Shown in pieces: positions 30,921 to 39,929 of a stretch of DNA of 39,929 bases (positions are counted from its first letter, which is position 1; each line of letters opens with the position of its first letter). Below the pieces are notes generated by a model that saw only the letters and a list, made by a program, of their open reading frames with translations, had not been told where the DNA came from and did not search any database. The translations under genes were made by a program, and so were the position numbers. The DNA is from Penium margaritaceum (lineage: Eukaryota > Streptophyta > Zygnematophyceae > Desmidiales > Peniaceae): NCBI GenBank assembly GCA_023375785.1, contig SZWC01000035.1:396403-436331 (forward strand), in the 5' to 3' direction.

Positions 30921-32198
30921 TCATTCAACCATGCCATTCTGTTGTGGCATGTATGGGGAAGTACTCTGATGTTGGACTCCTCTCACTTTCAATTCTGCTG
31001 TCAGCGTGCCAAGAAACTCCCCTCCTTTGTCTGTTCTCAACTTAAGTTGTGAACAGCCAGTCTGACTCTCAGCCAAAGGAATCCATTCAGCAATTGGACG
31101 TTGGGAGTCTGCTTTATTTTTCAGCAGAAAAGCCCAATAAAAGCGGCTGTAGTCATCAGTTAGAGTCAAGACATACATTGACCCGTAATGGACTGATGGC
31201 ACTGGCATCGGTCCTGTCAGGTCCGCATGCACCAGTGCAAGGGGTTTGGTTGTGTCACTCTCTGGCTTGGGGAAGGTTTTCCTATGGGCCTTCCCTTCAA
31301 GACACTCCAGACACGTGTCCGCTTTGAGGCCTTGAGGACAGTCACTGGGGAGCAAGCCATGTGATGGGGTGTGCTTTAGTAAGTTGGTGACTGTCTCACT
31401 ATTGATGTGCACCAGGCAAAGATGGATGAGATTAATGTGTGTCAAATCAGTGCTTTTCACAGCATGCACTTGAGGGCGGTTCACTTGTGATTGAACAAAA
31501 GGGAACAAAGTCAGTTTGTACAGCATGTCAATGTGCAGAGGTCCATCAGCCAACAGAGCACCGGACGCATCAAGCAGCATGCAGTGCTGCTTTTGGGTTA
31601 GTGTGGACACATTGTCTTGATGATCTAGTTGCCCTCCCGATAGCAAGTTCACTTTCAGCCACGGCACATACAGGACGCCAGTCAGCCACAAAACCCCGCC
31701 TGGTGCTTGTAGGGCTACAGTTCCCACACCCTCAACTGGAAACACTTCTCCAGACCCAATGTTCACACCCTCAACGTCATGTGTGGCGTGCAGTGTGACA
31801 AACAGCTGGCAGTGCGGTGACATTTGATGCAATGCTGTGGTGTCAAACAGCCACTCATGCATAGGCAGCACATGCAATGTGGTAATGTGTGTGTGACCCA
31901 ACCTCTGACCTGCTGGCTGTGGGTTGGCAGTCGGCTCAGGTGGGTGTAGCTCCAAGGGTGTGCTCCACCTTGGTCCAGATGGAGGGGGAAGGGGCTGCTG
32001 TGGCTCGATCGTCTCAGCGTACACTCTCTGTGCCCACGCCGGAACGGGAGCTGGTGCACTCACGTACTGAGACATGTGAGAAGGCCCCTGGTACTGCAGC
32101 GGGGATAGGGCGGAGAAAACTAGGGATATAGGCAGCTGCAACTGCTGTGGACCAAGAGTGGCTGCCCCAAAGGGTGCCGGCGCTCGTGGTCCAGCCAT
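30921..32198 (-). pseudogene. Copia 3 protease, pre-integrase and integrase core
   Basis: The frame is open for 425 codons. A Pro/Gln-rich lead (residues 1-110) precedes the protease. Its active site reads DTTA (residues 119-122) instead of DSGA: the Asp is kept but the Ser-Gly pair is lost. VLYVPWLKVNLLSGGQL follows at 175-191. The pre-integrase zinc site is present (His259, His264, Cys296, Cys299, then GKAHRKTFP). The integrase core has all three acidic residues: Asp326 (VHADLTGP), Asp390 (TDKGGEF) and Glu425 (QQNGMVE). A TGA at 30923-30921 follows directly after Glu425. The enzymes would process the polyprotein and integrate the copy. Confidence 0.95.
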
Positions 32199-33251
32199 GG
32201 CCTGAGTTGCCTATGCTGGAGGGTACAGGTGCTGACTGGGAGGTGGGGACGTCGTAGGTGTCTGCCCAGCCGTTGGACGTGTCTGCTGCGCAGGAGTCAT
32301 GATGCGTTGAGGAGACGGGCAGGCCCTCCAAAAATGGCCTGGCTTTCCACACTAGTTGCAGGTGCAGTTTCCTGCCCCCTGGCTGCGGCCTCTCCCCCTA
32401 CCACCTTGCCCTCCTCAGCCTCCCGCACCTCCCCTTCCACTTGAGTGCTGGTGCGGGGAATGAGAAGTACCTCCGCCCTGATGCACAAACGCGCTCGCTG
32501 TTATACCCTCATCCTCTCGTGCCTCACCTCGGATGATGTCCTCATAGTTGCGTAGCTCCTCAAACACCTCCGCCAGGTCAATGCTCTCGATGTCGACAAC
32601 CTTAAGTCTCTGAAGTAAACCGCGCCGGAAATCCTTGTACGACTCGCCGAGGTGTAGGAGAATAGGATCCAGCCACTCAAGGATAGAGTAGGAGGCACCA
32701 AGGCCCAGAATACGCCGGCGAAGGTCCATGGCTGCATCCCAGTACTCTGTAACGGACGCACCCGGCTTCGGATGGAGGTTGCAAAGTTTCTCATGAAGGG
32801 AGATCAATAGGGCCATCCCTTGTTCCTCCTTTCAAGTGGCCAGATGCTTCCATGCATCGTGAGGTCGAGGTTTGCCACTACGCAGATTCGCGGGGTCCTC
32901 CCCTTTCTCGCCAAATCAGAACTATCGGAGGGCATACTGCTGGTCCTCTGGCAGTGCGCGGACTAGAGCATTGAATGCTCTAAGGAGCACCTGCGCATCG
33001 GCGTCGTTGGGCGGCGGAACTAGAGAGTAGTCCTCAAAGCTAAACTCCGCTACCCATGAAAGAAAAACATCCTTCCATGAAAGGAAGTCACGCACACCAA
33101 GCATCGGTGGCGTTAGGTCTTTGTGAGACAGAACCTTGCTTAGATCGTCCCACATCACACTGGTGGAGGTGGTGCCGGCAATGGCCCCGACACCGGTACT
33201 AGCACCGACGTTCGCACCGCCCCCTTCCTATGTTGATTCAGCTGCACTCAT
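32199..33251 (-). pseudogene. Copia 3 gag with zinc knuckle
   Basis: Gag starts at an ATG (33251-33249), and all its parts stay in the same frame as the protease-integrase ORF. The N-terminal part has MMWDDLSKVLSHKDLTPPML and VRDFLSWKDVFLSWV. The core runs through HEKLCNLHPKPGASVTEYWD and FEELRNYEDIIRGEAREDEG. It ends with a Gly/Arg-rich tail and a CCHC knuckle near 32355-32310, where one spacer residue is a TAG (the pattern reads C-N-stop-C-GKPG-H-FWRA-C). Further stops lie near 33226, 32920, 32830, 32415 and 32212. No frameshift is seen, only point changes. Confidence 0.9.
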
Positions 33252-33869
33252 ATCTTCTGGCTGGTTTCTTAGGGCCTAAGGGCACTGCCTCAGTGTTTTG
33301 AGCCGTTCTACGCTGCCAAACAAAAACTTGGCAGCAATTCACCGGGCCTACGCTGGGTCCAGTTTTCTGCTGCGAGCTCAGAGCTCGTTAGGAACCTCCT
33401 GTCTTGACGTGGGAACTGTTGTCAGGCCACCTGGGACCTGTTCAGACACACAGGAACAGAGGAAGCCCCTCTGTCACCTCATGAGAGGTGTAAATGGTGC
33501 TTGGNTAGATCGTCCCACATCACACTGGTGGAGGTGGTGCCGGCAATGGCCCCGACACCGGTACTAGCACCGACGTTCGCACCGCCCCCTTCCTATGTTG
33601 ATTCAGCTGCACTCATAGCTTCTGGCTGGTTTCTTAGGGCCTAAGGGCACTGCCTCAGTGTTTTGAGCCGTTCTACGCTGCCAAACAAAAACTTGGCAGC
33701 AATTCACCGGGCCTACGCTGGGTCCAGTTTTCTGCTGCGAGCTCAGAGCTCGTTAGGAACCTCCTGTCTTGACGTGGGAACTGTTGTCAGGCCACCTGGG
33801 ACCTGTTCAGACACACAGGAACAGAGGAAGCCCCTCTGTCACCTCATGAGAGGTGTAAATGGTGCTTGG
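33141..33869. other. Two near-identical 364-bp copies joined by one N (probable assembly artefact)
   Basis: Bases 33141-33504 and 33506-33869 match except for one difference seen (T at 33253, G at 33618). Position 33505 is N, the only ambiguous base in the window. The copies cover the start of Copia 3 gag and part of its leader. Unmerged overlapping contig ends joined with a placeholder N produce exactly this pattern. A true tandem duplication is the alternative. Confidence 0.85.
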
Positions 33870-34045
33870 GCTCTTCCGCCGTCTCCACTAGCCAGGCATG
33901 GCCTAGGCGTGAGGTTTCGATGTCCTTCGTGACTCACGTGGCCTGCTTTCGCGGCAGCTGCGCGGATCTACTTCCACACTCAACTCGGCCGCTGCCATTT
34001 CTGCTCGGCACCAACTGTGTACTCAGCCCACAGCTGTCTAGCCTA
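33870..34045 (-). other. Copia 3 leader
   Basis: Non-coding sequence between the primer-binding site and the duplicated segment. Short frames here have no domain. Confidence 0.5.
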
Positions 34046-34057
34046 GCTCTGATACCA
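34046..34057 (-). promoter_or_regulatory. Primer-binding site of Copia 3 (initiator-Met tRNA)
   Basis: The minus strand reads TGGTATCAGAGC, identical to the Copia 1 site and to the classical plant Copia primer site. The LTR ends CA just before it. Confidence 0.9.
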
Positions 34058-34450
34058 TGAGGTTCTTGCCACCAAGCTATAGCAACAAACAATGCTTCAA
34101 ATGGTGGACCCTAGTGCATGCTATGTCCAAAACTCCATAGCTGCCTCAAGTAAAAAGTACAAATCTTGCAGTCACAAGGAACACTAGTGCAAGGGGTGAG
34201 GTCGCTAGTCGACCTCACCCATCACGCCGGTGAGTGAGGCTTGCCGGCGAGCCTGCTCGCTTGAGGGCAAAAGCCCTCGGCAGCCCTGAAAAGGGTGCGG
34301 GAACGAGCCCTCGCACCTCACATGGACACGCCATGTGTCACTGAAAAGGTGACATGATCTGAGCCTAGCCAAAACCGAAGTTGCTTTTCAGATGTAGGTC
34401 TCTTAGGCTAAAGCTAGCAATGAGAAGTTATGATTTGAGGACTAAACTAG
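34058..34450 (-). mobile_element. 5' LTR of Copia 3
   Basis: Defined on its inner side by the primer-binding site and a CA end. The outer side is not marked by a recognisable TGTT and no second LTR exists to compare, so 34450 is an estimate based on where Gypsy A frame begins. It contains a cluster of short hairpins. Confidence 0.65.
34195..34354. repeat. Cluster of six short hairpins within the Copia 3 LTR
   Basis: 1: GGGTGAGGTCG (34195-34205) with 34211-34221. 2: GAGGGC-AAAA-GCCCTC (34263-34278). 3: CCCT-GAAA-AGGG (34284-34295). 4: GGTGCG (34294-34299) with CGCACC (34312-34317). 5: ACATGG-ACACG-CCATGT (34320-34336). 6: TGTCAC-TGAAAAG-GTGACA (34336-34354). A further CGCCGG/CCGGCG pair lies between 1 and 2. 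All the stems named are perfect. Confidence 0.85.
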
Positions 34451-34457
34451 GTTTTCT

Positions 34458-36382
34458 GTGAGTGCTCAAGTGCGTCAAGTTCAGACGATGATGGAGATGG
34501 GTCATGCGGTCAGGGTGGAGGCGACCACCAGCGAGGTGAATGAGGATCGCGTGCCTTCATGGCGCATCGCCTCCACTCACCATCCCGGCATGCCCTGCGC
34601 ACTCACGGCCACCACAAGAGGAAATATGTACAATAGGAGATTAACAGATTTTGGCAACAGGTCACAGACAGTCCCATGCTACTCGCGCAAGTTGCAAGGG
34701 GAAGAGCTAAAGTACACCACCCACGACAAGGGGATGCTCGCTGTGGTTGCAGCCTTCAACAACTGGCTGTTCTACCTTGAGGAGCAGAAATGCATGGTCT
34801 ATACTGACCACCACACCTTAAAGTACTTTTATATGTAGCCAAACCTTAGTCGGCGGCAAGCACGTTGGGTGCAGTACCTCAAGTTGCACTTAGACTACGA
34901 TATCGTGTACCGGCCGGGTCCCACCAACCCAGTCCATGTACTCTCACAACGACTGGACCTGATGATGCGGATCACATCTCTCACCATCCACAAGGTCGCC
35001 TTCTTTGTGAAGCTCTTCACAAAGGAGCACAAGGCGCATGGGGAACATGACGCTCAGAGATTTTCCTTCGAGGCACCGTATTGGCCAAAGCGTGGCACGT
35101 AGCAAGTGCTGGTTCCCGCAGTGCCGGTGCTTTAGCAAATGATTTTGGAGAATTGCCGTGATAATGGCCCAAGCAGTCACTTCTCCGTCGACAAGACGTT
35201 GAAGACGGTGACCCGCTTCTTTTGGTGGCCTACCATGTCATCGGAGGTGGATGAATTCTGTCGGAGTTGTGATGTGTGCCAAAGTCACAAGGTGTGGAGG
35301 ACAAAGAACCCTGGTCTGCTCCAACCCTTGCCCATCCTAGAGTAGCTGTGGCAAGATGTCTCTATGGACTTCATCATGGGCTTGTCCGAGACAACGGCAG
35401 GTCACAACATGGTGTTGGTGGTGGTGGATCACTTCAGCAAGATGTCGCACCTCATTGTAACGTATGATACGGTGAGTGCAGAAGGTACAGTTCTGCTGTT
35501 CCTTGCGCACGTGGTATGCCTCCATGGTATGCCATGAACCATTGTGAGAAACTGTGACCCGCGCTTCAGGAGCAAGTTCTGGAAAGAACTCATGGAGAGG
35601 CACGGTAGCAAGGTGCAGCTGTCTATGAGTTTTCATCCCCAAACTGACGGACAAATGGAGCGGACAAAAACAGACCCTAGAGCAGCTCCTCTGGTTCCTA
35701 AACTTGAGTACAACTCCGCCACGTCTACTTCCACCGGCAAGGCGCCACTCGAGGTGGTGAACGGGATGGTGCCCACCACACCCCTCAGTTTGCACCTCGC
35801 AAGCAACCTACCCACAGTGACGTCTAACACACATGACTTCAAGCAGATTTTAGCGGTGACGCGGCAAGCATTGAAAAAGGCGCTAGAGCAGCAAAAGTTG
35901 CAAGCGGACTGCCGACATGCAGAAGCAACACTCATGGTTGGTGATCACGTGCTTCTCAATATTGCACACGTCAAGCTTTGCGAGGTCCAATCAGACAAGT
36001 TGAAACCCTAGTGGCGTGGTCCATTTGATGTGCTCAAAATGTGGACGCCCCTGGTGGCGCGGTTGACTCTTCTGCCTTCCATGCCAGTCCACAACGTGTT
36101 CCACATCTCCAAACTCAAGATCTACTATGATCCGGCTGGGTATTTCCATGGTGGGGTTTTAAGCCTCCCCCTCTGGTGGTCGTGGAGGGTGAGCAAAAGT
36201 TTGAGGTGGAGGCCATCCTTGACCACCGTCCTTGTGGCCGTAGATGGGAGCATCTCGTCAAATGGGCCACAATATGGCCCACAACTCATGGGAGCCTGCA
36301 CACAGCTTCAACGTTGGTGGGTGAATACCTTCCTTCTGGAGTACCAAGAGGGAACCGAGATGGCCCGCTAAAGGGAGGTTAG
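34458..36382 (+). pseudogene. Gypsy A RNase H, integrase and chromodomain
   Basis: A single frame runs from 34458 to about 36011, interrupted only by stops (34836-34838, near 35101, 35135, 35343 and 35535). RNase H shows YSRKLQGEELKYTTHDKGML and VYTDHHTLKYF. The integrase zinc site reads EFCRSCDVCQSHK. The core has SMDFIMGLSETTAGHNMVLV with the first Asp. In the second motif the catalytic Asp is Asn (IVRNCDPRF, near 35542). The Glu remains (FHPQTDGQMER, near 35660). The C-terminal part has HNVFHISKLKIYYDP. A frame change then leads to a chromodomain-like stretch (EVEAILDHRPCGRRWEHLVKW, near 36200-36265) that degenerates before its second half. It ends with a TAG at 36380-36382, directly before the LTR. 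Confidence 0.9.
36370..36378 (+). promoter_or_regulatory. Polypurine tract of Gypsy A
   Basis: AAAGGGAGG lies four bases before the LTR start TGTTAACC at 36383, as expected for the plus-strand priming site. Confidence 0.75.
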
Positions 36383-37133
36383 TGTTAACCGGATGGTGCC
36401 AACGGCACTGATCACGGATCGAGGCTTCTTTAAACGTGTGACCTACCTGTGCATTTAGAATTTACAGGAAAACCCATGCGAGATTGACCCAAGAACGTGG
36501 TCAATTCATCAATAATTGAGGATGTTATGCCCGGCCAAAGGTTGGACCGGCTGAGGGGAAAACAAGTAACGGGAATTCACCCCCAAGGACTAGGGCTCGA
36601 CCTTGGGAAGACCTAAGGAGGCCGAAGCATGCCTTGGGGCCAGGTTATTCAATTAATAAAGGATCATTGAGGACCAAGGGTCCTTTGGAAGGGCGCCTCT
36701 ATATGTTACTACCAAAAAGAGCGCTTTGGGTGGCTGTTACCACCGATAGTGGTGCTGCCAGCGGCAAATTGCCGTGGTTCACGGAAACGGCCATATCTTG
36801 GCCGTCCCTCCACGGAATGATGTGATTCTTGGTGCATTGGAAAGCTGGGAGTATGAACTATGTAATGTTTGGATGATAAAACTCATCGCTCAACGACCTT
36901 GGGTCATCTAGGATGTGTCGTCATGTACATATAGCCTTCTATGTTGACACTTGAATAACAAACACAGTTTACTCGCACTGTGCCACACATATTCTCGTGC
37001 TCCCCCAAGACAATCCTATGCTTCCACATACACTGGGAAGGTGTGCACTGGCCTCTCCTTGGTTGCCGTTGCCATTGGTTGGTACTAGCATCCTCCGGTT
37101 GAGGCTAGCACACCTCGTCCGGTTTCCACACTC
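36383..37133 (+). mobile_element. LTR shared by Gypsy A (as 3' LTR) and Gypsy B (as 5' LTR)
   Basis: It begins TGTTAACCGGATGG after the polypurine tract and ends CACACTCA, and aligns with 27253-27972. On its right the sequence continues into a leader and gag that match the 9104-10183 fragment. There an LTR of this family also precedes that leader. Confidence 0.85.
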
Positions 37134-37356
37134 ATGGCACGACCTCACACGCGTCGCTCGACTTGAGCACTGATGACCCAAAAGCTGCCACATTCTTATT
37201 CCTGGCATTGTATATACATGTTCCAAAAACTCAACACTAGTCACCAAAGGATGCATACATTAGATTATAAACGTTTAAAGTGTCCCAAAGTCCCAAATTG
37301 TGTTCAACCCTGCATTTTCCCCTGTTCATCATCTAGGCCTCCAGCTGGCATAACAC
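37134..37356 (+). other. Gypsy B leader
   Basis: Homologous to the leader at 9960-10183 on the other strand (GATGACCCAAAA, AGTGTCCC, CCCTGTTCATCATCTA). It starts TGGCACGACCTCAC, a possible primer-binding site for a tRNA other than initiator Met. Confidence 0.6.
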
Positions 37357-39060
37357 TTGGTCTCGGAGCGTAGTGGTGATGGAGGGGCAACTATCAACTC
37401 CACTCAGTGGAAAGACTACCTTGCACAAGTCAACAACGCATCTCGCACGTCAAGACTTTGCAGAATTTGCGAGTATGACGTGATAGGAGTAAGCGCATCC
37501 GATGACCATCAGCGGGTCCTCCGCGACAAATCCAGCAATGGAGGAGCAATACGTGCAGTTCACGATGCAAGCAAACTCCCAGGTGATGACTGTTATCTAG
37601 TGTGGCCGGCTACCCGGCCGCAGGTCTGATGACACGAACGACAAACTCGGCCTCAAGATCCGTGGATCAAGGACAACCGCCACAACCAAACACTATGCCT
37701 GGAGGTACTGGAATGACAAGTGGCAGCCGACAAGCTCCCATGAAGAAGGAGCTGACTCAACAGTTATTCCAAAAATCCAAGGGTTCAACCAACACCTGAT
37801 CCAGCAGCTGAACGCCGCGATGGAGGCTATCCAGAATGCGAGCGCGCGAGAGGCGGTGCTCATTGAGAGGAATTCTCAACTTCTCGGCGGACCTAGTTTT
37901 TGTCCGGCCTTCCTTGAACCGTTTGATCCTGCAAATTCAAAAGGAGCAACGGTGAGGATGTGGCCGATGAGTTTAGAGGTGTAATTCACTGCTATTGGGT
38001 TCAACAACGACAAGGAAAAAAAATGACCTTGCAACCTTGCTCATGTGTGGCACGGCCTTGAGTTGGTGGTCCGATCTTCGGACCATCGAACGGCAGCATG
38101 AGACAGGTCAGTCCTCATCAACGGTCAACGATGCCCATCTCACACCGCCTACCACCCGCATTCTACCCTTGGAGCATATAAACCCTAACTGGCAATATGT
38201 GTTGACACCATACGACAACCGGGATGATTTGATCCACGCAGTTCTGGTATGTTTTGGATGACTAAACAAAAAAATTGACATTCGATACAAGTTGCAACGG
38301 TTTTGACAGCATTCCAACGTGGCCGCATACACACAAAGATTCTGTGAGACTATCACAGGTGCTGACCTTGCCCAAGACAAATTGTATTTTCATCCCTTGA
38401 GAAATTTCCATTTTTTGTATCCGAAATGACCTGTCAAGTATGATCGTAGTAGCCAAAAGAATCAACAGTACTGACTACAACACTCGGATCCAGGACCCCT
38501 ACAGCTGACGACAGCAAAACCGCGACTATCGTGGTGGCAGAAAATTGCAGTTGGGGGACTCTCCCCATGGAAGTCGACACCGTCGATCGGCAGGATCAAC
38601 AGCTCTGCTGCAACTACGTCATCCTTCTTGCACCTGCTGTAGTGAAAAGCAAGAAGAAAGGGGCGAAGTCGCAATACACTGAGTCGGGATATGGCAAAGG
38701 ATATGTGTAGAAGGCACAAATCGTGTCCATGCGGAGCGATCAGCGTCAAACGATCACCCATTTGAAAGGCTGAAATTGCCACAGAGGGTACCTGAGATCG
38801 AAAGGTTTGACAAGGGGTATGAGGATGACCAACCGATGATACTAGTGGAAGTGCAACAGAGAGGTTGTAACAGTCAATGAATGGTACCAACATTGTTGGA
38901 AGGAGGGGCCTCGTATAGTTTTGTAAGCAACGACATGGTTGAGAAGATGGATTTGCAAATCATACAAGGGATGTAAGAAGGAAAAAGATTGACAGGAGGT
39001 TGTAAATTGGTCGACTTAGTGAACCACTTTGAATACAAATCAGAGATCTCCGATTGGTAA
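37357..39060 (+). pseudogene. Gypsy B gag and protease, truncated
   Basis: The N-terminal 90 codons (37357-37629) are open, with INSTQWKDYLAQVN and VSASDDHQRV, and are shared with the 9.1-10.2 kb copy. The gag core follows in other frames: LIQQLNAAMEAIQNA near 37800, and ATLLMCGTALSWWSDLRTIE near 38030-38090. A protease-like segment near 38890-38960 reads LLEGGASYSFVSNDMVEKMD. It corresponds to the DSGA active site, but the catalytic Asp is Glu and the Ser is Gly (38899-38910). Stops and frameshifts are frequent. Homology fades near 39060; no reverse transcriptase is present in the window. Confidence 0.75.
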
Positions 39061-39929
39061 CGGTCTGGCGGTCCTGTCCAATGGGTGACCACAAAATCAT
39101 CCTCGGACAAACTTCAACGTACACCAGAGGAAGCTTCTACAGGCAACTCATAATTGTACATCTTTGCGGCAGTAAGGAGTGTAAGGCCGCTACATGTGTC
39201 ATGTGAGGAGTTCGCCTTACTGTAACAAAAGTTGTGAATCTCGTGGGTACATTTAGAGGTTGATTGTTTTGCATGCTCACTATGTCAAGGAGGACTGGTG
39301 GGTGATTTTCAAGAATGAAGGAGTTATCCTTTGCTTACCCATTGCCACATGACCAATCCAAGTCCTTTGACTTGTTACAGATAGAAAGTTACATGAAAAC
39401 ATCATTCATGGTGGGATGTGTTATGTTAAAGAAGTTTTATTATATAGTCTTGTACAAGTGTAGAGAGCAAAGGTGCCGACATGGGCCTACCATGGCAGAT
39501 GAACCAGTACATTGGTGGCATGGTGTGTGTTGTGCTTTGTGCAGTTCCTGTACAGTTTACTGTGACCACTCGGCCGTGTCCATACTCGTGCAGATCCCTG
39601 AGGCAGGCGGCCCTGGTGACACCGGCGCGACGACAGGCGGCGGACTACCCGTCTGGAGCTGACCGACCACTGTTCCAGAGCCCCAGATGTCACCGGGACT
39701 CCTTGCTGTGACTTCTACGTCTTGCAGGCGCTTTTCGGCGGACTGGGCATGAGGCCCATTTGCATGTTTTTGCATTACACACTCACTGTCAGTCGATGGA
39801 TGCATGCATGTGACCAGTCGTTGCGTGCGTCTTTTGATTCTGCACGTCTAGGTTCAGACGGCGTAGGATTCTGACATGTGTGCGCAGAGTTACGGCCAAA
39901 ACAGTGGTTTTGGGCCGGTTTTAGGACAG
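39061..39929. other. No recognisable gene; GC-rich patch at the right end
   Basis: After the Gypsy B remnant the sequence is unremarkable to about 39470 and then clearly GC-richer to about 39740. Overlapping frames (39315-39662, 39481-39711) have no known domain. The abrupt composition change could mark another element or a host gene edge beyond the window. Confidence 0.3.

Larger units (their letters stand above)
28601..34450 (-). mobile_element. Ty1/Copia retrotransposon (Copia 3) nested in Gypsy A
   Basis: A minus-strand element runs from the 5' LTR (right, 34058 on) through primer-binding site, gag, protease, integrase, reverse transcriptase and RNase H to a polypurine tract at 28609-28615. 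It is by far the best preserved element here. Yet the 3' LTR expected left of the polypurine tract is missing, and Gypsy gag follows at once. The right limit of the 5' LTR is approximate. Confidence 0.9.
27253..37133 (+). mobile_element. Ty3/Gypsy chromovirus (Gypsy A) with nested Copia
   Basis: Two LTRs in direct orientation (27253-27972 and 36383-37133) flank a plus-strand internal region: primer-binding site, part of gag, then RNase H, integrase and chromodomain ending at a polypurine tract. A minus-strand Copia element lies between the gag piece and the RNase H piece. Protease and most of the reverse transcriptase are missing. Insertion therefore came after, or together with, an internal deletion. 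Confidence 0.85.

Noticed and set aside
33298-33932. Two identical 89-residue plus-strand ORFs
   Set aside because: They are antisense to the Copia 3 leader and owe their duplication to the probable assembly artefact at 33505.
37602-37620. GGCCGG/CCGGCC palindrome in the Gypsy B gag
   Set aside because: Short and GC-rich within coding sequence; nothing suggests more than chance.
1-39929. CRISPR arrays, bacterial operons or riboswitches
   Set aside because: The tandem repeats present have no spacers of unique sequence, and everything identifiable is eukaryotic retrotransposon or DNA transposon material.

Overview
This window reads as a repeat-dominated stretch of a large eukaryotic genome, most likely a plant or other streptophyte. 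It holds several LTR retrotransposons of the Ty1/Copia type (protease, pre-integrase, integrase, RVT_2-type reverse transcriptase and RNase H in that order) and of the Ty3/Gypsy chromovirus type (integrase followed by a chromodomain). It also holds a PIF/Harbinger-like DNA transposon with a Myb/SANT-like companion. Two Copia copies have a primer-binding site matching the 3' end of initiator-Met tRNA. There is no bacterial-style operon and no convincing intact host gene. The species cannot be named from this sequence.

Layout: 1-1.4 kb is GC-rich, with ACGT-core motifs and a weak candidate for the first part of a gene. 1.4-1.94 kb is a candidate foldback element built from two inverted arrays of 30-bp repeats around a long hairpin. 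2.33-3.65 kb is a diverged tandem duplication, each copy headed by a hairpin. 4.9-7.9 kb is a decayed PIF/Harbinger-type element. 9.07-11.77 kb is a second, larger set of the 30-bp repeats, interrupted by a truncated Gypsy copy (LTR plus gag, minus strand).

12.0-18.59 kb is a Copia element on the minus strand with both diverged LTRs. It sits in or next to the LTR of a minus-strand chromovirus fragment (18.59-20.01 kb) whose chromodomain is still open. 20.0-24.6 kb is a plus-strand Copia copy that ends before its reverse transcriptase. 24.6-26.9 kb shows no gene. 26.94-27.25 kb is an LTR piece of the same family as the 18.6-18.79 kb LTR.

27.25-37.13 kb is a plus-strand chromovirus (here Gypsy A) with two LTRs. 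Its gag is interrupted by a minus-strand Copia element (28.6-about 34.45 kb). The right LTR of Gypsy A is followed directly by the leader, gag and protease of a further Gypsy copy (Gypsy B), so one LTR appears to serve two internal regions. A single N at 33505 separates two almost identical 364-bp copies, which looks like an unmerged contig overlap.

Every polyprotein is disabled by stops, frameshifts or lost catalytic residues. The most interesting non-routine signals are the foldback-like 30-bp arrays, the paired hairpin-headed repeats at 2.3-3.65 kb, the hairpin cluster inside a Copia LTR, and the shared-LTR arrangement. Alignments were made by eye, so element boundaries not tied to a motif are approximate.
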